From positions 434,001-498,000 of the forward strand of contig JAJQZP010000253.1 in NCBI GenBank assembly GCA_025403435.1: a stretch of DNA of 64,000 bases, written 5' to 3'. Position 1 is the stretch's first letter. Every line of letters starts with the position of its first letter. The DNA is from Artocarpus heterophyllus (Eukaryota; Streptophyta; Magnoliopsida; Rosales; Moraceae). Below are positions 10,365 through 21,620 of this stretch, piece by piece. Both the position numbers and the translations under genes were made by a program. The notes under the pieces were generated by a model that was not told the origin of the DNA, ran no database searches, and saw only the letters and a list, made by a program, of their open reading frames with translations.

Positions 10365-11081
10365 CTAACACTCCATACTCCTACCGTTCCTTAACTTGCT
10401 TCTCTCATTCCTCAACTTGCCTCTCTTGCCATTATCCCTGTTAGAATGTCTCTCAAGTTTCCTACCCCTATTATCAACATTAAGGGCTGAGTTTAACATA
10501 GAGGCTTCACCTGAATCCTTCCTGTGAACTTCTTCCGTTAAAATAAAGTTTCTGACATCAACAAACTTCAGTTTTTCATTCCCAATTGAATTGGTAATGA
10601 CCACCCTCATGGGTTCCCAACTATTCCGTAACGAGGCCAAAAGGATTAGGGCATTGATCTCATCATCAAATTTAATCTCTATCGAGACCAATTGGTTCAG
10701 GACGGTGTTAAAATTGTTTAGATGCTCTACCACCGAGGCATCTTTAGGCATTTTTAAATTAAAGAGCTTCTTCATGAGATGTACCTTGTTATTGGCTAAG
10801 GGCTTCTCATACATCTCTGACAGAGCCTTCATCATCCCTGCTATAGTATTCTCCTTCGCAATGTTGTGGGCCACGTTCTTTGATAGAATCAAACGGATCA
10901 CACCCAGTGCCTGTTTATCAAGGAGATTTCACTCCTCATCCTTCATGCCTTCAGGCTTATTACCCAAGGGCAAGTGCAGTTTTCTGCTATAGAGGTAGTC
11001 TTCTACTTGCATCCCCTAATAGGAAAAATCTGAACCATCAAATTTGGTGATACCAACTGTCAAACCTTCTTCTCTTGTCAT
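10365..11081 (-). pseudogene. copia gag with stops at Trp positions
   Basis: The natural start is an ATG at 11081-11079 (MTREEG). The frame reads through typical Tnt1-type gag sequence, including VEDYLYSRKLHLPL and EHLNNFNTVLNQL. It is broken by TAG after DFSY, by TGA after KDEE, and by TAG at 10365-10367 inside the zinc knuckle (C-stop-NCGRTGH). All three stops sit where the family normally has tryptophan, consistent with G-to-A changes in TGG. The last zinc-knuckle cysteine is also replaced by tyrosine. Confidence 0.88.
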
Positions 11082-11100
11082 CGTTCTTGATCCAAACCTC

Positions 11101-11113
11101 CTCTCTGACACCA
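11101..11113 (-). other. Primer-binding site of the copia element
   Basis: The minus strand reads TGGTGTCAGAGAG just inside the 5' LTR. It is a slightly mutated form of the initiator tRNA-Met complement TGGTATCAGAG. Confidence 0.85.
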
Positions 11114-11115
11114 GT

Positions 11116-11778
11116 TGTTGGGGAATTAGTCGTCTTCTAATTCTAAGGACCCCAAGAACAAATAATTGCAGAAAAAAAATTGGAGAAAAGAAGAAAAGAG
11201 AGACACTAAATTTTTATACAGGTTCGTCCAAATTCAAGACTGCGTCCTATTTTTGCCTGCGACAGATTCCACTATGATGAAGGAGATTACAGATTACAAG
11301 AAAAATTTCTTACACTCTCAATAGTGTTTCCCAAATCTCTCTTCTACCTAATACCCCGTGGGAATTTTTTCTCTCTCAAGGATGGAGCTCTCACAAAATA
11401 TGCCTCACACAAAATAATGCCACCCTCTCAAGGTCACACACAAGTCACACCCTCACAAGGTCACACACACAACCCTAGCCACCGTATGTCTATTTATACA
11501 CCAAAAAAGAGAAAAATAGCAACTAATGAGAAACCCTAGTAGTTTCCTGTTTTTGGCTTCCAAAAACTTGCAAAAATCACACATCACTGCGCCTTAAGGC
11601 CTCGACGCTCTTCAACTAGCGCCGCGGCGCTCAACTCGTAGCACCTAGGTGGTCTTCAACCAGCACCGCGGAGCTCTCCTGGCAGGGCCGCAACGCTGTG
11701 GCATCCAAGCTCTGCCTCCTCTGCTTTTTCTTCTTTTTTGCTAGGTTATTGACTTGATTTAGCTCCACACCTGCAACA
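11116..11778 (-). repeat. 5' LTR of the copia element
   Basis: A diverged copy of 7682-8376 in direct orientation, starting TGTTGGGGAATT and ending CTGCAACA. The flanking CCTCA at 11779-11783 is the target duplication. Confidence 0.93.
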
Positions 11779-11783
11779 CCTCA

Positions 11784-12048
11784 GACCTTCAAATGTAATA
11801 TGGCCTGTACTAGCATGCTTAATAAATTTTTTGTCATTGGAGAGGAGGAGATTGTTCCCAAATATAGAAAGCTGATAAGAAAATCAATTGGTTAAAGAAC
11901 CCAAAAAAAACAAGACAACAACAACAACTTTGTGATAACAATTATAAAAGTGCAGAAAATAGCAAAAGCATTTATGTCTGAATTCAATATTATAATATCG
12001 ACCCACTTATTATTTATCAAAAAAAAATTCCCAATAAAAAACACATCT
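11784..12048. other. Upstream flank of the HEC-like gene
   Basis: AT-rich single-copy-looking DNA between the copia insertion and the TATA box of the bHLH gene. The copia element therefore sits within about 300 bp of a host transcription start. I see no coding segment. Confidence 0.5.
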
Positions 12049-12056
12049 TATAAATA
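12049..12056 (+). promoter_or_regulatory. Probable TATA box of the HEC-like gene
   Basis: TATAAATA lies about 280 bp before the start codon. The leader in between is pyrimidine-rich and contains no ATG, so 12330 is the first possible start. Confidence 0.6.
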
Positions 12057-12329
12057 GTCGACCCACGAGACTGATAGTCTCTGTTCCCAATATCACTATT
12101 TTATAATCCTCCGCTTCTTTCAATCTCACGCCCTTGATTTCCTCTCCCTCTCCACTCCAGTACTGCAAAATTCTGATAAAACTCACGATTCTATCTCACC
12201 TTTGTTTCATCTTCCCCATCCCTCTGCTACTATTTCAGTTCCTCAGTTGCTCTCAACTGCTTAGCTTATCTCATTTCTTTTATACAACAAACGGAAAAAA
12301 AGATCGAGAGCAGCCAAGCTTACAAAGCT

Positions 12330-13178
12330 ATGGAAAGTACTATTCATGAGCAGTTAAAATCAAACCGCCAGATGGAGATTATGATGACCATGATGCAAAT
12401 GGCCAAGCTCCCCGGCTTCTGTGGACCCTACAATAACGACGTCGTCTCCGCCTCCGCCGCCGAGACGCAGCCAAACTACATAGGAAATCCCCATCAAATT
12501 CACAATGCCTCGCCTCCACCGCCTTTCCTGAACCTCCCTTCCACCGTACCATTCCCCTCCGCAGTTCATGACCAACCGCTGCACGTACCGGTACCGACTA
12601 ATTTTCTCTCCTGTTCCGCCGCCGGAACGGTAGGGAATAATCATAATAATAATAATACTAATAAGTGGAATGATTTCGCGTACGGTAGCAATAACATTAA
12701 TGGTGGCATAAATACTCCGCAGAAGAGGAACGTATCAATGGCGGCGATGAGGGAGATGATATTCAGGATCGCGGTGATGCAGCCGATCCACATTGATCCG
12801 GAGTCGGTGAAGCCGCCGAAGCGGCGGAACGTGAAGATATCGAAGGACCCGCAGAGCGTGGCGGCTAGGCACCGGAGGGAGCGGATTAGCGAGAGGATCA
12901 GGATACTCCAGAGACTCGTTCCCGGTGGGACCAAGATGGACACGGCCTCGATGCTAGACGAGGCCATTCACTACGTCAAATTCTTGAAGACGCAGGTTCA
13001 GTCGCTCGAGAGGGCTGCGGCGAGTAGACCGACGATGACGACGACAGGGATTGGATTCCCTGTGGCCATGTCCACTGGGAGTAGTTACCTTAATCCGATT
13101 AATTGTGTGGAGAAAACTTACCAATTTGGGGCCACATCTGCACCTCAAAATATTGTTCAGCATTTTGGAGATGCTTAA
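12330..13178 (+). CDS. HEC: HECATE-like bHLH transcription factor (subfamily VIIIb)
   Basis: The single-exon gene encodes 282 residues. The N-terminus is variable and low-complexity, with M/Q, P and N runs. A conserved HEC block ([15 protein letters not shown]) lies near residues 137-151. The bHLH domain is at about 170-227: basic region Q175[10 protein letters not shown]185, helix 1, a [10 protein letters not shown] loop, and helix 2 ending at VQSLERAA. The basic region lacks the classical H-E-R code: Q175 and A179 replace His and Glu, as is usual in HEC/INDEHISCENT relatives. In Arabidopsis these nuclear factors act as dimers (for example with SPATULA) in gynoecium, stigma and meristem development and auxin/cytokinin balance. 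The lack of introns and the length fit HEC1/HEC2 better than IND. The first ATG after an ATG-free leader sets the start. Confidence 0.93.
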   Translation: MESTIHEQLKSNRQMEIMMTMMQMAKLPGFCGPYNNDVVSASAAETQPNYIGNPHQIHNASPPPPFLNLPSTVPFPSAVHDQPLHVPVPTNFLSCSAAGTVGNNHNNNNTNKWNDFAYGSNNINGGINTPQKRNVSMAAMREMIFRIAVMQPIHIDPESVKPPKRRNVKISKDPQSVAARHRRERISERIRILQRLVPGGTKMDTASMLDEAIHYVKFLKTQVQSLERAAASRPTMTTTGIGFPVAMSTGSSYLNPINCVEKTYQFGATSAPQNIVQHFGDA

Positions 13179-13899
13179 TCAACGGCCCTTATTGCTAGCT
13201 AGCTTGCTCCTGATCATCATAATATTGAAGCATAAATGCTCGGTTTTTTTGAGTATAACTAGTGATTATTGTTTGTTTGGCTGTAAAGGAAAGGTGCATG
13301 AGCACTTTTATTCTCGAGATGTATAATATCTAATTGTCAGCTTGTAATCCATGTTCTGTTGCCGTTAAATATTATTATAGTCCGTTAAAAAGATACCCTA
13401 TAGCCCTCTAGAGATCTCCCCCTTCCTCCATTACCATTCTCTTTTAATGGCCAACCAGAAAGTTATTATTATTATTTTTTTATTAATACAATGACATTGA
13501 AACTTAGTCCAAGGTTTCCGCGTAAGGAAATATGGCCTTCATGAGGGTTTAGCTATATACATATACATATATATATATGTATATGTAGATAGATATATTT
13601 TCTCTGACATTAATTTGAGCTGGTATATTTCTTTTCCTTTTGACAGAAAGTGGACGCGGGACACTTGTGAAATTTCTGATTAGAATAACGTAAGCATTGG
13701 ATCCTTGGAAAACCGAAAAAAATAATGTTGTTTGACAGGCTATGCAAATAATGTTTGCATATATAGTCTAGCGAGAAAAATCTAGAGACATCACAAAAGG
13801 ATATAAGGTTCTTCTCATATAGCATTCATCTTCATGGACTTTCTGCAGGAATAGGCTGCTGGGGAAGTTTCATTCAAGCCTTTGCCTAGCACGTGTGTA

Positions 13900-13930
<31 letters not shown>

Positions 13931-15450
13931 CTGCGTGTGTAAATTATTATTGTATACACTATGTTCTGTACATATAATATATGTGTGTGTATAATAATAT
14001 ATAAAGAATCAAGCTTTGATGAAATAAAATAAAAGGGAGGATTGAATAAAGAACAAAGGTACGTATGCCTAAGAGGACAACCTAACAAAAAATTGCCCAT
14101 TATCTTTCTATTACATCTATCTATCCCGATCCGATCAGTTAAATCCGGAAAATAACAAATATCTTATCTAACAGAAAAAATACAAAAAAAAAAAGGGATG
14201 GTCGGTGTAGGTCCTTGGGCATAGCATAATGACCAACAAATTGTACCGTCCGTGATACAGGCGCAAGCTATTTTTAGTTTAGCGTCTGCTGAATTTGTTT
14301 TAGTATGGTTTGCTTTCCAGTATTTGAAGTAAAAGAAACATAGATAACAACAAATAGAAGTTCTTCGTATTAGAGAGGAGATTACAACTATATTGCCTGG
14401 AAAATTGGGACATTATTTTGTTCAAATATATTGATGTAAATATAGATATAGATAAGTGTATTACTATAGGGCATGAAAAATGTGATAATGTAGCAGTGGG
14501 CGATCGAGAGCGTGTGTTTTGTCCCCGATGGGATGCCAAAGAGAAGAAAGTGGAAGTTGTTTGCAAGGGGAGGCAGTTTCATAGAAAGTGCACGGGAAAT
14601 CCACGTGAAAATCTGACAAAGAACCCCAATTGTGCAATATTACTGCCATTAATTATTAGCTATGTATATATATTAATCCAAAATTCTAAAAGGTAATTTT
14701 GTTTCGATTAATATCTGTGATATTGGTTCCCATTATAGCACATTATCTTTTGATCTTTTGACAATTGTTGCAAAGAAAGAATTGTATTATATGCAAACCA
14801 ACTTTTGAAGGGATCTTATTCTACACACAAACATTATATGCATGTCTACGTCTGTAGCTTAAGCTAATAAAGCCAGTGTTAGGAAAAGCTTATTTATCAA
14901 TTGAGGTGACGCGTCCTATATGAAATCCTAGCCATATTCAGAGTACAAAGTTAAATTAGTCCTATCAAATTAATTTTTTTTTTTGTCTGAAAAAATTGAT
15001 GTCGGTTAGCAGGAGGAAAGTTACCATGAAATGATTAACGCCGTTGTGAATTACTGATCACCGCACATGACGAAATAAATAGAGATGACTAGATCCAACA
15101 CACGTTGTTACTTTGTGTACAATGAGTTGGGCTGTACATACGCATAAACTACTGTTTTCCGCTTAAGCCTTTTGGGCCCGTACTGTACATTTTTTTTGGG
15201 GTAAAAATTGCATCCTCTTACTATTTTTTAAGGAATAAATTAATATTTATTTTTGTTATATAAATATCACTTATATGTTTTTTTTTAAAAAAATTTATAC
15301 ATTCAAAACCCTAAAATACTATCTAACTAAATTTTATCATGTATTTAAATTTTTATAACAAATTTCCTTATTTTTTGAATAGTTAAATTAATGAAAAAAT
15401 ATACACGTATATTTCTTATTTTAATATATTACATTAATGCATTATCATTA
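13179..15450. other. 3' flank and intergenic region
   Basis: The 3' UTR of the bHLH gene probably ends within the first 200 bp. The rest is AT-rich with TA/TG microsatellites at about 13556-13600 and 13890-14000. A few 60-90-codon open frames are present, but none resembles a known protein and none has convincing composition. No gene called. Confidence 0.5.
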
Positions 15451-15770
15451 TCATTTGAAGTCTTAAAAAAATAAATGTCATTAAGTATCATTATCATTAC
15501 GTATCTTTAACTTAATGATATAACAATTATATAACTTATAAGATATACAAAAAGACTTAATAAATACTATATCATTAATTTAATTATATATAACGAAAAA
15601 ATAAGAAATATCATTCACTTGAAGTCTTAAGAAACGAATGTCATTGCGTATCATTATCATTATGTATTATTAACTTAATGATATATCAATTATATAATCA
15701 GTAAGACACATAAAAAGACTTAATAGTACTGTGTCATTAATTTAATTACAATATCCTAATTTCAATTTAT
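15451..15770. repeat. Diverged tandem duplication, unit about 164 bp
   Basis: Two adjacent copies (about 15451-15614 and 15615-15770) share TTGAAGTCTTAA, AATGTCATT, TATCATTATCATTA, TTAACTTAATGATAT and AAAAAGACTTAATA in the same order. A shorter second duplication (TCATTAATTTAATTACAA with CCTAATTTCAATTTATT) lies at about 15741-15825. Confidence 0.8.
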
Positions 15771-15825
15771 TAGTAAAATGATATCATTAATTTAATTACA
15801 ACACCCTAATTTCAATTTATTGGTG

Positions 15826-16710
15826 AATCCAACTTGTCAATAAAAAAATTTCATCTTTTTAGGAAATTTTAAAATCGTTATTTTAGATAACGATTTGAAT
15901 TTGAGCAACAAGCACCCTAATTCTAGGGATTTTTTTAAATATAATAATATCATAATCCATTTGAAATCTTAAATATGTATATTATAGTAATTTTAAAAAA
16001 ATAAATTAAAACTAACAATATCATTATTATGGTCATTAGTGTCTTTATACATATACATTATGACATTTAAAAAATATGTATGAACTATAGACTTATTTTA
16101 ATTCTACAAATAAAAAAAGACCACATGTCTTATTAACCCTTCCTTTTTTACTGATTGTTAAATCACATACACTTTGATTACCTCCGGCCATAAAATGGGT
16201 GGAAATTATGGCCGATTATCAGTTCCACCATGATTTGCGAGATACGTATACAATTCACTTTGTAAAAGATTAGGTGCCATTTCAAAAATATATTGGTGCC
16301 ATTTGGTTTTGTTTTGAAAAATTTTTTGCACATTTTTTAAGACAAAAATTTTAAAAACACTCTTAGCATAATTCTCAAAAATTTTCATTTTCTAAATCAA
16401 AACCATTTTCACCTATTTTGAAAACACTACCAAACGGATCTTTGGGATTGTCTAGCCAGGTAAACCAGTCCCTATCCTTTTTATTCCAAGTCTATATGGG
16501 TGTGGTTTCAATGATTATATTTCTAATGGATACTGTTATTATTAATTGTGTGATATGAATCAGACAGTTGTAATTAATTTACAAGTTGACTAAAGAAATT
16601 TTGTGGTAATTAATAAGATTGAATTATAATCATATCATACCATCAAACGTTATTGAAATATAACCTTATTAAAAATTATAAACATCGAAAATATAACTGT
16701 TAAAAAACAA

Positions 16711-16749
<39 letters not shown>

Positions 16750-17247
16750 AATGGAAACTTTATCGGGGGATCCATTCAACATTGGCTAGACGTATATATT
16801 TATTTGTACGTATCCTTACTTTATGTGTTTTATATGGCTTACGCATCTATGCGTATATATGTGTATACATACATATATATATATATACATGTAATATGTA
16901 GAGAGCTAGTGAGATAAACAAATATTACTATAGATAAATTATTTTTTATGAAAAGAAAATACATAAAAGTATTCAGCAGAAAAGTATATATATATATATA
17001 AATATATATATATTATATAAAATTGAGGGGTGAAGAGAAACCAAAAGGAACTCCTATAATTTCTTGTGTTTCTATTAATTCAAATGGGACAATGCTGGAT
17101 AGATAGAGAAATTAAGGGTAGGTTGCCTCCCAATGCAGGACCTTAAGAAAGAAGTGTTTATGTCTCAAGGATCACTCCATGATTAATTTACATCAAAAAA
17201 GGAAAAGGGAAAAAAAGAAATAAAAAATCAATGTGTTTCCTGTATTC

Positions 17248-17278
<31 letters not shown>

Positions 17279-17304
17279 CCTAATACAACTCAATATATAT
17301 CTAG

Positions 17305-17348
<44 letters not shown>

Positions 17349-18511
17349 TTCATATATATTATTGGCTAAGGGATGAGCATGGAACATAAAGAAAACGAAA
17401 GAAGAAAGAAGAAAATGGTCAAACCAAAAAATCAGAAGACCCATGTGAGAAGTCCCGCTAAGATCTCAACATCCCCATCCTCGAGGTTTCCCTTCAACTA
17501 AGTTTGAGGAGCCCTCTTGTCCTGTGAATATTAGGCAATGGAGTTTTCAAACGACAAGTGCACTGTATATATCTCACAGACATACTTTAAATATGCGCAT
17601 CTTTCATTTGGGTAAATATGCTTTTGTTTTTTTTGAAAATGATATGGGAAAATATGTTGACCCTCATTACAATTTCTCAAAGTAGTACTACCCCTAAAGC
17701 TTTTAATTATAAGCAAACAAAATGCAATAAATGTGCGTGAGAAAATAGGGGAGCAATGTTGTTGTCTAATTGTGATATATTCATAAAACGTCTTTGAACT
17801 GTTCTGAATCGTAGCTTTCATCGGTCAGCACAGACAAAGTATGAATGGGATTTTGCAGTCTTTGTTGATAAGTTCGTCAGAATGAAAAAAAAAAAAAATC
17901 TTTAAATTGAAGAAGTAATTAGAAAATGAAACATCAAGTATAGTAACTCCAAGGATTAGATATGCGTGAATTATTTTTGGTGTTGAAATAATCTTACAAG
18001 TTACCTACTCAAATTAATCTTGAATCCGGGCAAATATTTGCTGACGTTGAAGTTCCATTATTCTCGTTTTCTTTTTAAAACATTTAAAAATCAGGCAACA
18101 TGCAATAAAAGAAATAAAAGAACGAAGATGGTTCGGCAGATTAAGATAAGGCCAACAATAAGGAAATTACTAGAATCCAAAGCATGAAACATGTTAGTTG
18201 ATTGGCTTAGATTTGGTATACTGAGACCCACCGAGAGAATGACACAATCTTAAATACATTGGCCCAATATTCGCCCTTTCCTCTTTTGTCCTTTTTGATA
18301 GGTGGGATGTATTGCAATAAATTCATTTTTTTTCCAAAAAAACAAAAACCTGCAGAAAATTTGTCCTAATTCGGGTTCTAGAAACAAGCATGGAAAATGA
18401 TCTTGCTTGAGGTGCTACCGTGGAGTTAATAAATTATGTTGTAAAATGGCGGGGCAAACTTAAACGCAGTAACTTCGTCTACTATAGCCATATTAAAATG
18501 CAGTAATTTTC

Positions 18512-18550
<39 letters not shown>

Positions 18551-19240
18551 AACTTTTTTTCTAGTAAAAAAAAAGTAGTGTTCTCACGCCCTAGCTCAAC
18601 GGTGACAATTTATAACTGAGATCTTAAATGAAATGGAAAAAAAAAAAAAAAAAGTGAGCTTTATATGCTTTCATCTTCTATATGGTTCGTGAGCCTTTGT
18701 CACATATTAATACAAGTGACCTTCTCGACAAAATGTCTCTCCATAGGGTAAATAAATTTATATAGAAAATTATTCAAATTGCAAATGACGCTTTAATGAT
18801 AATGAAGGCTTGTAAGGTTCCTGATTGTAAGCGTCGGCGCAGTGTGTGTGTTTTTGTTTAACAAAAGCCCTTGACCATTTTATTTACAAATAAATAAATA
18901 AATAAAAGGAGAAAAACAACTTCTTAGTTAGGGATTTAATTTTTTGCATATAAGAGTATTCCGAGGGAGTTAAAAATGCAACTGCAATATTTTTAAGAAA
19001 CGCGGTATTTGCGTAAACTACAAAAAGTTGTGCTTTCTTTCTTTTTTCCCTCCTCTCTCTGTATGACATACTTCCTCTTTTTTTTTTTATTTTAATATAT
19101 GCCTGTTTTTCAATATTTCACTCTTAAAAATCAGACAAATCATTGAATTATCCTAATTAATAATCAATTTATAAAATATTTAGGCCATTTTTAACTCATC
19201 TATTTTAGAGTTGTTTTATCTTCAAAATAAAATGATTTCA
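15826..19240. other. AT-rich intergenic region with TA microsatellites
   Basis: Long (TA)n runs lie at about 16713-16748, 17255-17278, 17308-17346 and 18519-18544. The remainder is single-copy-looking AT-rich DNA. No coding segment, tRNA or recognisable regulatory element was found. Confidence 0.5.
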
Positions 19241-19244
19241 CATC

Positions 19245-19535
19245 TCCTAGAAGTTTATCTCCAACCCATTTACTCCAAACTTTACACTAAAAAGAATATT
19301 CCATGTATATTTTTTATTCTTTTTTATATTCTTTTTTATAATCCCAACAATTAATCCATTTCACCAATTATAATAATATATTAACACTCCATTTTGATGC
19401 CAATGAATAGTAGTACTCCAATTTTGGAGTTGCATTATTCACTATTGTATTTTGGAGTCAAGTTAGAGCCCAAATGTTACTCCATTTTGGAGTTTTACTC
19501 TATTTTGAAGCTGAATTGGAGATGTCCTTGGAGGA
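19245..19535. repeat. MITE-like dispersed repeat (TTTTGGAGT-rich)
   Basis: The block begins near TATCTCCAACCCATTTACTCCAAA, contains repeated ACTCCATTTTGGAGT-type palindromes, and ends near GAATTGGAGATGTCCTTGG. Its ends are inverted relative to each other (ATCTCCAA versus TTGGAGAT). This is the look of a common plant hAT-like non-autonomous element, but exact borders and target duplication are not clear. Confidence 0.5.
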
Positions 19536-20329
19536 GCATAAAATGAAAACCAGGAAAAAAAAAGTTTATAAACACTTTTACAAAGAAAAGTCTGCAATGG
19601 ACCCTCTTCATTTTTTAATTTTGTTGGTAGATGGACACTCATTGTTACACTTTCATAATTTTGACCATGTGAGATGGAATTAGACTCGATAGACCTGCAA
19701 TATTTGAGACAAAAATCATAATAAGATTGATTAACCTTACAGGGACCATAACTTCGACTGTACGTGATAGCTAGTAAACAAAATATTTGCTACATTAATC
19801 GGATTGATGCCTATAATTTCGACTATGTGGGATTGGAATTAGCTAGTCAGCAAAAATCCTGGCTCTTCCTTTTACAAACTTTTGGCAAATTGGGCAAAAC
19901 AAGAGTACTTAGGCCCACTGTCTCCTTAACAGAAATGTCTCAACGCGGGCCAGATCGGCCTATATCTATGTGACCCAGGATAGACCAATGGGGAAACAGA
20001 AAGAATTGGTGCTGACAATTTCTATTATATTTTTAAATTATTTTCAAAATAACATAATTATATGTCGAATTACCATGATGAATTTCAAACTTAACACTGC
20101 AAAATGACCTAGTACTTATTATAATAGCTTAACTTTTATGCTTTTAAATTATTCCAAGTTTTTTGCTATATTTCAACATGGCCAATAAGATTATATTACA
20201 TATCTTTTTTTTTTTTTTCACTCGAGAGGATAAATAAGCAATTCACAACCCAGAAACTCATCTCGATCAATGCAAGTTAGAACTGGTGAAGCCGGCTGTA
20301 GGTAACTGTAATTATGAATTAACTAATAA
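19536..20329. other. Intergenic region
   Basis: No coding or repeated structure that I can support. There is a T-homopolymer run near 20203-20218. Confidence 0.4.
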
Positions 20330-21620
20330 GGTATTTGGCAAAGTTGGTTAGAACTAATTTTTTTTATTCAAAACATTATAACATGTAAGAGCTTTACATT
20401 ATAGTAATTTTTTGCTATAATATAGTTTGTGTGGTGAAAAGCTACAAGAGCACAGAATCATAAACAAGTAATAAAGAGTAAGTAGAGTATTGTTTCTATG
20501 AAGATTATATTAATCTAGCTAAGTATCAAAATTAGTTAACTCTAAAATTATTTGAACAATCAAATATAAAATAAAAAAATAACAAAACAAAAAAATATAA
20601 ATGAAAACCTAAATAAATAAAAAACTACCATATTTGATTTTGCCTAAATTAATCCTTTTAAATTATTTAATTTAATCAACTGATGTTTACTTCTATGCCG
20701 GTAACAAATTTCTCTTAGGTAATCGTTAATCTTTCTTAAGCATTAACCATTTATCCCAGTTAACAAATTTTCTATATCTCTGTGAAAATTTTAAACTTAT
20801 TAAGATTCATTAAAAACAAGAAATTCACAATGTTACACATGTCTCATAGATATCTCTATCCTATGATAATCTCATAGTATTCGATCATAGTACAATTTCA
20901 TTATCGCTTCTCAGCCTCAAACTCAATCACAAATCATGCAAAAGGGTGCACAAACTTTTTACAAGTATTACGATCAAATTAAACACTTAGCATAGATAAT
21001 AAATAAACATCAAATTGAATTAATTTAAATTAAGTGAACATTCATAATCTGGCTACATCGTAGCCCTAGAAAAAGGAAAATGAGTTCCTAATGAAACCAA
21101 AAACAATCCTAAATAATGTCTTCAACATAATGAGCAAAGGAAAAGTGTTGTGTTTGGATGCGAAGATGGGTTCCGTCTCCAGGTTGCACCGTTTTTTTTT
21201 TCTCCAAAGCAGTGAGTTCTCTCCTCTTGTCTATAGTTTTTCTTCGTTAAAAATCGTCCTTCAATCCCTCATAATGTCCTATTTATAAGCTAGGGTTTGA
21301 AATGGACGCCTAGGCTTGATTTTTCTGGCGCCTAGGCTTCGTAGTGACACTTAGGCGCCAAGATTGTAGCACCTAGGCTTCAAAATGGCACCTAGGCGCC
21401 AAGATTGTAGCATCTAGGTGCTACAAAGCTACTCCACCTCCTTGCTCGAAATGACACCTAGGCTCCTAAGTTATAGCGCCTAGGCTCTATGCTCTTTGGT
21501 TTTTGTATGAGATTTCCTCTTTAAGAGTGCCTAGGTACCTATAAGCTGGCACCTATGCTCTATTTCATCCCGAGTCTAATTTTGCTCATTGTTTGATCTG
21601 TTTTGCCCCGCACTTTGTTA
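20330..21620. repeat. Degenerate dispersed repeat, possibly an old LTR or leader fragment
   Basis: A MITE-like start (GGTATTTGGCAAAGTTGGTTAG, 20330-20352) is followed by AT-rich sequence. Then comes a region that reads like plant retroelement noncoding DNA, including GGCTACATCGTAGCCCTAG near 21052, a small inverted repeat, and then a GC-rich CCTAGG cluster (21300-21560). I see no LTR pair, primer-binding site or coding remains, so the class is uncertain. Confidence 0.4.
21300..21560. repeat. Cluster of about ten CCTAGGCGCC-like units
   Basis: Variants of CACCTAGGCGCCA and GCGCCTAGGCTTC recur about ten times with irregular spacing. They make a GC-rich island in AT-rich surroundings. The core CCTAGG is itself palindromic. 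The layout resembles the GGCAGGCC array in the Ty3 LTR but the sequence is unrelated. Confidence 0.8.

Larger units (their letters stand above)
7682..11778 (-). mobile_element. Ty1/copia LTR retrotransposon, minus strand, internally deleted
   Basis: Direct LTRs (7682-8376 and 11116-11778) flank a minus-strand interior with gag, protease, integrase and a stub of RT. The 5-bp target duplication CCTCA is perfect (7677-7681 and 11779-11783), so the borders are secure. The primer-binding site lies beside the right LTR and the polypurine tract beside the left one, so transcription runs right to left. The LTRs differ at many positions and in length (695 versus 663 bp), so the insertion is much older than the two Ty3-type elements. 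Most of RT and RNase H is missing and gag has several stops: the copy is dead. Confidence 0.95.

Noticed and set aside
12134..12349. Open frame overlapping the start of the HEC-like gene, suggestive of an upstream ORF
   Set aside because: It begins with TTG; there is no ATG in the leader.
14300..14700. Possible gene from overlapping 60-90-codon frames on both strands
   Set aside because: Compositions are AT-biased chance frames; no splice-consistent structure or known motif.
20330..21620. A complete LTR retrotransposon around the CCTAGG cluster
   Set aside because: No second LTR, primer-binding site, polypurine tract or coding relic could be found; kept only as a degenerate repeat.
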